NCBI GenBank assembly: GCA_029891385.1
Contig: CM057224.1
Location: 28,661,005-28,725,004 of the forward strand
From: Erythroxylum novogranatense
Taxonomy: Eukaryota > Streptophyta > Magnoliopsida > Malpighiales > Erythroxylaceae
Length of the DNA: 64,000 bases
Reading direction: 5' to 3'
Shown: one piece after another, positions 49,986 to 60,643 of the stretch
Numbering within the stretch: position 1 is the stretch's first letter
Layout of the letters: each line of letters begins with the position of its first letter
Translations under genes and position numbers: made by a program
Notes under the pieces: generated by a model
Database searches by the model: none
The model's input: the letters and a program-made list of their open reading frames with translations, nothing else
Told to the model about the DNA's origin: nothing

Positions 49986-50954
49986 AGAGCATAATCAAAT
50001 CCGCATACAATGTTGAAAGACTAGAAAACTTTTGGGATCAGATGGTGAACTAGCTTCTGAATAAAAAAAAGGAAAAAGGGTATTACCTAACTCCTAAAGA
50101 TAGCTTTTTGCCAAAGCATATATGAGGTCTAGTAAGAAAGGAACAGGAGAAAATTCATATATAAGCAAATGGATGCCTTAAGCTTTCAAATGTTTACCTT
50201 AAGCAAGATTAAAGAGTATTTCATGCTATCTAAAAACAAGGTTTAAGTTACAAGAGAAGTGGTTCAAATATGGGGAATTCCCCAACTTTAAATTAGAAAA
50301 TTAGGGTATTACAATCCTTCTATTGAAATGATGTCTAATGAGATGGCTCAACATTATCACTCCTTGTACATTTTCTAAGGCTTAGCCTTATTTTTGGAAT
50401 ACAAATTTAGTTTCTAAAAACACATTATGAACAATTATAAATACGCCAATTATAAATATGCCCATAATTATCAAAATATTTCATAGAATAATTGAAATTA
50501 ATCTATAAAGACAATAACTAAGCTTTTGCTATCTAGATATAGATAAAATTTTATTTAAGAATCATATAATGTTTTTCTTATATAGATCTTAATCATTGAT
50601 CTTCTCTATTATAGATTGATCACTACATATCTCTTTTCTTATTGAAGATGAATTTTAACTTCTTTTAAAGTTTTCTTTTCATCTTTGATAATTAACTGAG
50701 TTTAGAATGAAAGAATATTGAAAAGATCCCATAATTATGGTTTCTCATATCTATTTATAGTTGTCTATATTAGGAAACACGATCTAGGTCATAATTTTAT
50801 GCCAAACTATGGAGCTCTTAAAAACTCACAAAACTTAAAATTAAAAGGTTGAATATCTCTATCTTAGCTTTCTATAACCATTTGAATCATTTCAGTCAAA
50901 TTTAGGATGAGAAAGTTATAACCAATTTATGAAGTGGTTCATAAGTTGTCTTAC
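49986..50954. other. Unassigned AT-rich spacer between LINE remnant and PIF/Harbinger
   Basis: No recognisable gene. Part may be further decayed LINE tail. Confidence 0.5.
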
Positions 50955-51229
50955 GGTCTGTTTGGTTAGCGTCTTCAAGATGCAGAGACGGGATGAGACA
51001 GGATATTGAAGACGGAACATAAAAAAAATGCAAACAGGGAGGTGCTTGGTTACAGTGGACAAAACAGAGGAAATTGTCCTCGTCCTCAGGACAGAAATGT
51101 GTTTGGTTGCAGTGGACAGAATAAAAAACAGTGTTTATTGACAAAAATGCCCCTGCAATATAATGTATTGGAAAGATGTAATTCATTGGTTATTTCATAA
51201 TTGTGTGAATATTTATATGAAGTGTATTT

Positions 51230-51730
51230 GCAACTCTAATAATTATTAATTATAATTTTTGTAACAACAATTATTATTGATATAATTAATATTAATTTTG
51301 GTAATTGTTGTTATTATAATTCATTGGTTATTTTATAATGTATCAATATTTATTTGAAGTTTATTTGCGACTATAATAATAGTAATTATGTTATTATTAT
51401 AATTTGTGTAAACACAATAATTAAAATTAATATGAATATTAATTATTGGCATTATTATTATTATTATTAATTATCATGAGAAGCAAATGTAGTTATTCTT
51501 ATAATTATTATAATCATAATTGTTAATGTTATAGGTAAGTCTTTATCTTATCATCATCATCATCATCATCATCATCATTATCATTGTTATCATAATAATT
51601 TTATGATTAGTATTAGTATTATTATTATTAATTTATTATTATTATTATTATTTTGATCAAGATTATTATTATTATAGGTAGTCAAGTAAAATTAATTATG
51701 TTATTATTATTATTATTATTTTGAACATTA
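51230..51730. repeat. Microsatellite-rich tract (ATT, TCA repeats)
   Basis: Runs of ATT/TTA from about 51420 to 51720 and a (TCA)n run at about 51550-51578, inside the left arm of the PIF/Harbinger element, between its end and the 51878-52243 gene. Confidence 0.85.
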
Positions 51731-51877
51731 TTTAGGCAAAATAATTTAATAAAACATCTAAGCATTCATATAATTAATTATATAATAGGTTCAAATCTCT
51801 CATCAACTAAGAAATCCTAGTACATAATAATTTAATTAAACATCTAAGCATTCATAAACATTAGTTACATTAAAGTC

Positions 51878-52243
51878 TTAAAATTTATTAAGAACATCCT
51901 TAATAATAATTCCCAAAATTACTCCAATGGCAATTAGTAAAAATGCTTGAGTCAAAGCCATTTTTTGTTTTAAACTAGCAACTTCATTTGGTTCTTCAGT
52001 TGTTGGTAGTGGAAATTGATGTGGGATTAATGAGGGGTCATTGGCGATAGGAACAATGTCTTCATTTGGACGACTGCGCCTATTTTGATCCATGGCAAAA
52101 GCATTTTCTGCTTCAACCAATGTCCAAAATTCCTTGAATCTAGCATTAGGAAAGCCCTCAGTTACCAATTTGATTTCATCCCAATTTGTGAAAATTTTTA
52201 CTTGACGTCCAACGAATACCACATAGAAGTTGTATCTGCCCAT
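51878..52243 (-). CDS. Hybrid-binding (RNase H1 N-terminal/viroplasmin-like) domain protein with C-terminal membrane anchor
   Basis: An intact 121-residue frame from a true ATG. Residues ~4-50 (NFYVVFVGRQ..IFTNWDE, then GFPNARFKEFWTL.EAENAF) match the small domain shared by eukaryotic RNase H1 N-termini and caulimovirus P6 viroplasmin. That domain binds RNA:DNA hybrids or dsRNA. A polar linker follows, then a short helix (EVASLKQKMALTQ). The last ~24 residues are a hydrophobic span (AFLLIAIGVILGIII) ending KDVLNKF, like a tail anchor. No RNase H catalytic domain is present. It lies between the PIF/Harbinger left end and the Myb gene on the same strand, so it is probably element-borne, but an upstream exon or a separate origin cannot be excluded. 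Function unknown. Confidence 0.75.
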   Translation of the reverse strand: MGRYNFYVVFVGRQVKIFTNWDEIKLVTEGFPNARFKEFWTLVEAENAFAMDQNRRSRPNEDIVPIANDPSLIPHQFPLPTTEEPNEVASLKQKMALTQAFLLIAIGVILGIIIKDVLNKF

Positions 52244-52640
52244 GTTAATGTACCTATAAATGAATCATACCCTAATCATTCATAAACGTGCAGAAATAAA
52301 ATACATGAAATATTTAATAAACCAACCATTCATCATTGATAAACATGTGGACAAACACATTCAAAAGTATATCAAATCATCAGTTAACATCACATGGAAG
52401 GAGCACAAATAAGTTAAGTTACACGTATGGTTACCATCATACATGACCATATAATAGTTGAGATTATCAGACAAATTAAGGAACATAGTTAAAGTCAGAC
52501 ATCTTCACGTAAAAGCCTTCGCACATAAGCCTGCTTTTGTTCTGCATTTAAACTCTAAAAAAGATTCCCAGCGTGAGGATTCCTCGAGAAGATCATTTTA
52601 GTCCTAACAACGTCTTCGATGGAGAAACCCAAACTCCCAA

Positions 52641-55084
52641 TGTAGCACCCCACTCCCGACGAGACCCGAACCCGATATCCATGGTGATATCCGAGCCCGT
52701 GACCATGAGGGTGGCGCGTTAGAATACTCGCCGTAAAATCGGACATTACTTTCTATAACAAATGCGCGAATTCTATACTCAATTTGGGTACTCATTCAAT
52801 CCCGTCCAATAGGATACACTCATTTTCAAAAGCCACTTAGGTCAATTTTACAAATACATAATAAACACTTTAGTACAAAAGTAAAGACGTGCAATGCGTA
52901 CATGAACCGATCCCGACTTCGACCTTCACTTGAATCTGCGCCATACTCCCGCTTTTGCTAACGGGTACTCTTCGATTCTGAAAATAATTGCAATGTTGGG
53001 TGAGTTTGCGAACTCGGTGAAAACCATCATCGATGGTTCACTCAAATCATGCATTACGCAAATTATGTACAACACGACACAAGAATAACAATTAACAGAT
53101 TATATAACAAAGGTACGAGTCTATATCAAGATACATGATCAAGAATAACATTTCAAGAGCATAGAACGCTTTACGATGTACATCACAATTTACATGAATC
53201 ATGGCATCGCATGCTCAATGAATCGTCACACAATTTGGCGATTCGATCCATGTATATGATGCATATGAGACTCTTTCCGGTTATTCATGTTGTGCCCAAG
53301 TGCTCAACAAGAACAGATGGGGGCGCGCGTCGAGATTTCTCCCCTGCTAAGCTTCGACAAGACAAGATTCGAGCTCCAGGCTCTTTTCATGAAATTAGCA
53401 ACTGGGGCACGCGTCATTATCTGATCATGCATTTATGCATGCAGTGCAATGTTCAGTAATTCAGTATTCAGTGATTCAGTAAGTCACAGTGTATGGCTAT
53501 AAAGCCCGAAGTAACGAAGAATCGATAATTCAAGAATCCAATCTAATACGGTAAACACATACAATTCGATCGCACCCTTTCCAAAGAGTCATGCGGTCAT
53601 ACAAAGTGAAATTCACATTATTCATTCTATACAAGAAGAGCATGCAATTCACCATCATACATTTCAAGACTAATACAGATTCACCTTTATACATTTCAAA
53701 GGTCATACAAGGCAATTCGATCACATACAACTCAAGAGTCATGTAATTCACATTGTCAAGTAATTCACGGTGAACATTTAGACACTCGAAATTTGAGAAA
53801 CCAACTAGGTTACTCACCGTTACTTCCGAGCTATTGCACGAAGTCCCAAAGAATGTCCGTGGAACGACGATCCAATCGGTGCCTCTATAACGATCTGATG
53901 CAGATCCATTACTAATCGCTCAATTAAACGATGACAAGAATGCATATGTCTCTATGAAATTATGTCCAATTAAGTACAATCCAATCCAATAAAATAGGTT
54001 CCTCGCGCGACCTCGCGGCATTCGCTCGACGAAGAGGCACGCCGCCAGGCGTGAAACACGCCACATTGCGGCGTCGTCTCCCTCATGGCTCGCCATGACG
54101 TCTTCTGCCTACGTCGCGACCAATACATTTAACTCAATTCAATTTTATTCGTCATGCGACGAAGCCCTAACGCTTCGATGCTCGTCATGACGTCGCGAAG
54201 ACCAGTCGTCTTCTCCGATCGATTTCACCATTTCTCTCACTAAAACGCCCATTAACACCTCAACTACTCAATCAACCACAATAAAAGCCACAGATGTAAT
54301 AAAATAAGTAATAACAACATTGAAGCCATTAAAGCTACCAATCACCGAATCGATCGCAAACCCTAAAATCTTTCTCAACACCGTCGATCTCCTCCCTCAA
54401 GCCTTAATCCACTTCATTTCCACAATAATCACAATAAACCAGTTAGCTTAACACAATAGGAGGAAACCACAAGAAGAAACAACGATCCTCACCTATGAAG
54501 AAGGATCAAGATCACCGTGGAGAGGGAAGAAGAGAAACTCAAAATGCCTTAGCCAAATTTTCCCCAATTTCTCAACCCTAGGTATTTATAGACCTAGGTC
54601 TCCTTATCAGTCCAAATTTCAGTCTCTAAATTTCAATGGCTCAGCATATTTATTTCCTATCAGTCCACTCTAACTTTTCCATTGCCATCGGACAGTTCTT
54701 TCAGTACTATACAGTCAATCAGTCAGTCTCTCCAATATTTTCGGTCCGGGCATTTCCTCCCGAATTTCCGAAAATTTCCTATAAGCCTCTATAAATTACC
54801 AGTCACTCATAAACAGTTCTAAATCAGTCATTTGATCCCAGTAACTCCCAATTTCTCAATCAGTCACAATCCAATCAATTCAATCGATTCGGTAATTCCA
54901 ATTCACAATTCACTACCAGAAATCATGAATGCAAGTACCAATGAATAAATAAATATGCCTATGCAGCAAACATGTTCCTCTATAATTAGAGGCCAGTAAC
55001 ATGTTCAGTTAGTGAATGCAATGACACCTATCAGTATGTCCCAATTTACCAGAATATCCTTGCTAACAGTAACGGGATGTTACA
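52641..55084 (-). repeat. 3' LTR of element I
   Basis: Left LTR on the + strand map, pairing with 57063-59526. The pair is closely similar, with differences concentrated at CAG/CTG/CAGT sites. Confidence 0.95.
54001..54190 (-). repeat. GC-rich palindromic-word array, 3' LTR of I
   Basis: CGCGCGACC, CGCCAGGCGTG, GGCTCGCCATGACGTC and ACGTCGCGACC-like words. It is the counterpart of 58425-58560 but more eroded. Confidence 0.7.
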
Positions 55085-55123
55085 ATTCACCCCACCTAAT
55101 AAAAATTTCGTCCTCGAAATTTC
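55085..55123 (-). other. Polypurine tract and pol C-terminal tail of element I
   Basis: On the minus strand 55123-55093 encodes NFEDEIFIRW, the usual last residues before the polypurine tract in Tekay-type gypsy elements. The tract AGGTGGGGTGAA then adjoins the LTR. Confidence 0.8.
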
Positions 55124-57045
55124 ACATACAATAGATCAATGAAAGGGAATTGATCCGCTCCTTTCTCGTTCGATTCACGCCATTTCCTTATATGACCAGT
55201 TACATCAATTTACTAAATCAATACAATCGATACTCTTTTGCTTTCTCGGTTTCTACCGCTTTAATCTGCTTTCTCATAGTCACTGCAATTTTCACGTTCA
55301 GATACCAATAACACATTTATCGATCTTAACAATTTTTTTATTCTAGGCCATAAAACACTTGATAAATCAGAATCATCTTTTTGTTATAAACCACCTTACC
55401 AATCTATTCATAATTTCTTCCAATGAACTGAATCAATGCGATCAACAACCATTCACTTTTTCCGTACTCAACACTGTCTCACTATTTTATTAAAATTACT
55501 CAAAATTCGTCACTTTTAATATCAATAACACATATCGGATCCCAACAATATTTCCTAATCCTGTCTATGTAACAATTTGGATCTGAAACCTCTTTTACTG
55601 AATTACCAATCCATAGCTCAACTCACATCACAGTCACATAGAGGTTACTTATAACAAATTCAGTTTCTCCCTTTTACGCTCTTATCCTCATCTAAGTGCA
55701 TCTATACCGTAGTGATACACTTGGAAACATTTCATTTATCGCTTATCAAATTACATCTCCTTTCAATGTGATTTTATTTCTTACACTTGAATCTCATTTC
55801 GATTATGACTCCCAAGTTAACTCGTAATTCATTTCACATTAATCTCTATATTGCCCTTTCATTAATCACTTTCAAACCGACTCATTTGATCAACGCATCT
55901 AATTCCGGAAGATTTCGATTGCTTTCATCAATACCATTTATAAAATTTATCTCTCAACAACTATCATCATCATTTCTTGTTAATCATTTTCAATACCATA
56001 GGAAATCAATTCCAGCTATACTCAATATCCCCTGCAGATCAATCCATGCCATAATCCACATAACCAAAACATCATTTTTTTTAACACTGTTCATTACGGT
56101 ACATACCGTCGAGAATCATTGCATCAATATACCAATTTGTCACTCACGCTAAGGATACTTTGTTTCCATAAAATTTTGACCACACTTTCTCTTTTTACAG
56201 TCGTTCCCAATCGTGAGGGTCATAACCACTCTCCATTCATTCTGATCACTATAGTCACTTTCGTCTCTTTTTCTAACTCATATTGACTACAATTAGCACT
56301 CAGCCACTAACTCATCAATTTCTTCCCATATAATCTCGACACATATAAAACAATTGAGCTCTAAGTTTTTCACTCGCCATAAGGCTCCCATAATCAGGTG
56401 TTCGCTTACTTAGACACTTTAACTAAACCTTGACCACTCTGTCATCTATCATTATCAGTATCTTATATTTCAATCCTTTCATTAATGCACCATACCCATG
56501 GATTTTCACTCTCAATTCAATATCATAGACGTACAATCATTCTGGATTCCTTACTAACATAATCTGACTCAAGTCATAACTCTTATAAACTACCTCTTGT
56601 TTCAGTAATCAATTCCGATTTTTAACTTTTCTAGATCACAGAACATTTTATTATACCCGCTCTATCAATACACTTTCAATCTTGCCATTCCTATCATATC
56701 TCTATTTACCTTTATCAATCCATAACTATAACGTCATACCCTATATTCCGTGATATGCCTCGATATAACACGGTGTCGCGATGCAGAACATATCCACCAA
56801 TATCGATACCGATACACTTAATCGCCTTTTATCGATCAAACTATACACTTTCTCGTTATTCCATGATATCCACAGCTTCCATCTATCACATTCTAACATG
56901 TCATCTTTTCCTTGCCACTTCTAACCACTTAAACAATTGGGACATACTCTGTGACTCTACTAGGGATCGATTACTACCGTCGCTATGACTACTTTAATGC
57001 ATGCGACTCAAGATAAAATTTCAAACGCCATGTACAATCGTATTT
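55124..57045 (-). other. Noncoding internal region of element I
   Basis: No frame on either strand shows gag, protease, reverse transcriptase or integrase motifs. The longest frames (121 residues at 55787-56152, 77 at 56755-56988, + strand) look random. Confidence 0.75.
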
Positions 57046-57060
57046 CGGGCTCGATACCTA
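57046..57060 (-). other. Primer binding site of element I
   Basis: On the minus strand it reads TAGGTATCGAGCCC just after the LTR end. It matches the tRNA-Met site except for the first T/G positions and one missing A where CAG is expected, the same type of change seen between the LTRs. Confidence 0.7.
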
Positions 57061-57062
57061 AA

Positions 57063-59526
57063 TGTAGCACCCACTCCCGACGAGACCCGAACGCGATATC
57101 CATGGTGATATCCGAGCCCGTGACCATGCGGGTGGCGTCTTAGAACACTCGCCGAAAAATCGGTACATTACTTTCTATAACAAATGCGCGAATTCTATAC
57201 TCAATTTTGGGTACTCATTCAATCCCGTCCAATAGGATACACTCATTTTCAAAAGCCACTTAGGTCAATTTTACAAATACATAATAAACACTTTAGTACA
57301 AAAGTAAAGACGTGCAATGGAGACATGAACCGATCCTGAATTCTGACCTTCACTTGAATCTGCGCCATACTCCCTTTTTGCTAACGGGTACTCTTCGATT
57401 CTGAAAATAATTGCAATGTTGGGTGAGTTTGCGAACTCGGTGAGAAACCATCATCGATGGTTCACTCAAATCATGCATTACGCAAATTACGTCAAAGACG
57501 CGACACAATAATAACAATTAAAGATTATATAACAATGTATGCGATAGTCTATATCAAGATATCGATGTCGAATAACATTTCAAGAGATAGACGGTTTACG
57601 ATATTACATCACAATTTACATAAATCATGGCATCGCATGATTCAATGAATCGTCACACAATTTGGCGATTCGATCTACCATGTATATGATGCATATGAGA
57701 CTCTTTCCGGTTATTCAGTGTTGTGCCCAAGTGCTCAGTCAGTAAACAGTGGGGGACGCGCGTCAGGGATTTCTCCCCTCGGGCTAAGCCCGGACAGTAC
57801 AGTATTCGAGCTCTAGGCTCTTTTCAGTGAAATTAGCAACTTGGGGCACGCCCATTATCCGATCATGCATTTATGCATGCAAAGCAATATTCATAATTCA
57901 AGATTCAATGATTCAAGAAGTCACGAGTATGGCTATAAAGCCCGAGGTAACGAATCGATAATTCAAGAATCCAATCCAATACGGTAAACACATACAATTC
58001 GATCGTACCCCTTTCCAGTAGTCATGCAGTCATACAGTGAAATTCACATTATTCAGTTCTATACAGTAAGAGCATGCAATTCAGTCATACACATTTCAGT
58101 ACTAATACAGTTCACCTTTATACATTTCAGTGGTCATACAATGGCAATTCGATCACATACAACTCATAAGTCATGTAATTCACATTGTCAAGTAATTCAC
58201 GTGAACATTTAGACACTCAGAAATTTGAGAAACCAACTAGGTTACTCACCGTTACTTAGAGCTATTGCACGAAGTCCCAAAGAATGTCCGTGGAACGACG
58301 ATCCAACGGTGCCTCTATAACAATGACAATCGATCCATTACTAATCGCTCAATTAAACGAAGATAAGAATGCATATGTCTCTATGAAATTATGTCCAATT
58401 AAGTACAATCCAATCCAATAAAAGCAGGTTCCTCGCAGCGACCTCGTGGCATTCGCTGCGACGAAAGAGGCACGCTCGCCGCGGCGTGAAACATGCTTGT
58501 CGCGGCGTGCGTCTCCCTTGCGGCTCGCCGCGACGTCTTGCTGCCTACGTCGCGACCAATACATTTAACTCAATTCAATTTTATTCGTCATGAAGAAGCC
58601 CTAACGCTTCGATGCTCGTCATGACGTCACGAAGACCAGTCGTCTTCTCCAATCGATTTCACCATTTCTCTCACTAAAACGTCCATTAACACCCTCAACT
58701 ACTCAATCAACCACAATAAAAGCCATAGATGTAATAAAATAAGTAATAACAACATTGAAGCCATTAAAGCTTACCAATCACTGAATCGATCGCAAACCCT
58801 AAAATCTTTCTCAACACCGTCGATCTCCTCCCTCAAGCCTCAATCCACTTCATTTCCACAATAATCACAATAAACCAGTTAGCTTAACACAATAGGAGGG
58901 AAACCACAAGAAGAAACAACGATCCTCACCTATGAAGAAGGATCGAAGATCACCGTGGAGAGGGAAGAAGAGAAACTCGCAAAGGCCTTAGCCAATTTTT
59001 CCCCAAATTTCTCAACCCTAGGTATTTATAGACCTAGGTCTCCTTATCACTCCAAATTTCAGTCTCTAAATTTCAATGGCTCAGCATATTTATTTCCTAT
59101 CAGTCCACTCTAACTTTTCCATTGCCATCGGACAGTTCTTTCAGTACTATACAGTCAATCAGTCAGTCTCTCCAATATTTTCGGTCCGGGCATTTCCTCC
59201 CGAATTTCTCGAAAATTTCCTATAAGCCTCTATAAATTACCAGTCACTCATAAATGCTTTCTAAATCACCATTTGATCCCAAGAACTTCCAATTTCTCAA
59301 TCACCACAATCCAATCAATTCGATTCGATTCAAGAAATTCCAATTCACAATTCACTACCAGAAATCATGAATGCAAGTACCAATGAATAAATAAATATGC
59401 CTATGCAGCAAACATGTTCCTCTATAATTAGAGGCCAGTAACATGTTCAGTCAGTGAATGCAATGATACCTATCAGTATGTCCCAATTTACCAGAATATC
59501 CTTGCTAACAGTAACGGGATGTTACA
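57063..59526 (-). repeat. 5' LTR of element I
   Basis: Right LTR on the + strand map, pairing with 52641-55084. An A/G-rich tract (GAAGAAGGATCGAAG near 58935) precedes the palindromic-word array in the minus direction, the same order as in G and H. Confidence 0.95.
58425..58560 (-). repeat. GC-rich palindromic-word array, 5' LTR of I
   Basis: CGCAGCGACC, GCTGCGACG, CTCGCCGCGGCGTG, GTCGCGGCGTGCG, CTCGCCGCGACGTC and ACGTCGCGACC lie about 0.97-1.1 kb from the LTR start, the same relative place as in G. Confidence 0.78.
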
Positions 59527-60643
59527 CCCAAGCTCGTCACCTAACTGGGGAATTTGCTGTCCCCGCCTCTCCATAGCATCTGCAATGATCTGTGCACTTC
59601 TAACACTGCATTCCTTTGCACAGACAAGTGTGGCAGCAATGCTTTCTAACACTTCACTGTCCCTCATCTTCCTTTTCCCTTTACTTGATTGGTTTACGTC
59701 TGTGTTGGAAGAAGAGGCGACAGAACCAGCTATATGGAAGGTTGCAATTATCGCGGGAGTGTCTGCTAGACCTAGTTCAGTCAATGGGGAAGCATGAACA
59801 GGTGAAGCTACTGCTGCATCAACTTCATTTTCATCAGCTTCAAACTGAGCAGCAGCATCGATCTCGTCTTGAGCTGCAGCTCCTGTGGCTCTGTCTTTCC
59901 CAAAGATAAACTCAAGTCTAGGGTACATTAGAAACGACTTCCCAGGAGTATATAACTTATTAGGGTGCTTTTGTAAAAATTTGAAACATGTCGTTAGCAT
60001 GAGAAACAATTACTATTATCATGATGCGTGTATAAACAACTTACCCTCATCCATTCGTCCAGCACTTGCTTGCTGTCAACCTCGATGCATTGTTTGCTTT
60101 CATTCCACCCAAACCCACTGCAGTTCAACATGTCATAAGCTGTCTGATATTTTTCCTTCAACCTCTTGTGTTTATTTTGTATATGCCTCTTTTCAATGCC
60201 ACACACAGGAAACTTCTCAACCATTAGTCTACCAAGAAGTTGGAAAGTCCCTGGCTTAAATTGCCCATTATCGGTTCTATGTCCAGCAACAACTGCCTCC
60301 TCCAAGAAGGTAACAAATGCCTATGTTTCATCATCTGTCCAAACCCGTGACATTCCACCTAAACCATGCAATGTCATACCCCCAACCATTTTAAATCATT
60401 TCCATCAATGAATAATTAAAATGTTATTTGAAATTTGTATCAAAAGAAAGCAGACAACATTGAATTAAAATGAAACATGTAATTAAATACAATGCGAGTC
60501 AACAATATGAAGAAAAATTTAAGCAATCCCTCAATTCAGTTACAATGAAAGCTATCCAAATGTAATCACAACTGTTATGGACTAATATAAAGTTCAAAAT
60601 TTAATGGTTTCTTCTCAAGTCATCAAACATGTTGTTAGCTAAA

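Larger units (their letters stand above)
52641..59526 (-). mobile_element. Non-autonomous Tekay-like LTR retrotransposon I (complete)
   Basis: Two LTRs of 2444 and 2464 bases (TGTAGCAC...GGGATGTTACA on the + strand) flank a 1978-base internal region. CCCAA target duplications lie at 52636-52640 and 59527-59531. The polypurine tract and a gypsy pol tail motif mark the left LTR as the 3' one, and a tRNA-Met-like primer site marks the right as the 5' one. No gag or pol domain was seen inside, so it must have moved using proteins from a related element. Confidence 0.93.
52495..60389 (-). pseudogene. PIF/Harbinger Myb/SANT-like protein, split by element I
   Basis: The ATG at 60389 opens MVGGMTLHGLGGMSRVWTDDET. 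The Myb/SANT-like domain follows: FLEEAVVAGHRTDNGQFKPG, then KHKRLKEKYQTAYDML and GFGWNESKQ. A TAG at 60321-60323 interrupts it. A likely intron starts at 60044 and ends near 59970. TPGKSFLMYPRLEFIFGKDRATG follows, then an acidic linker. The frame reaches 59527, is cut by the retrotransposon, and resumes at 52640 with SLGFSIEDVVRTKMIFSRN up to a TGA at 52495-52497, with one more TAG inside. Such proteins bind the transposon ends and recruit the DDE transposase. Confidence 0.85.

Noticed and set aside
51878..52243. Integrated caulimovirus fragment, because the domain is also in viroplasmin
   Set aside because: No other pararetrovirus gene is nearby, and the domain is equally typical of cellular RNase H1 and other plant proteins.
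55787..56988. 121- and 77-residue + strand frames in element I as possible accessory genes
   Set aside because: Ser/Ile/His-rich composition expected of AT-rich DNA, antisense to the element, no motif.
59519..60259. + strand frames of 92-124 residues at the PIF/Harbinger locus
   Set aside because: Antisense shadows of the Myb/SANT-like gene.
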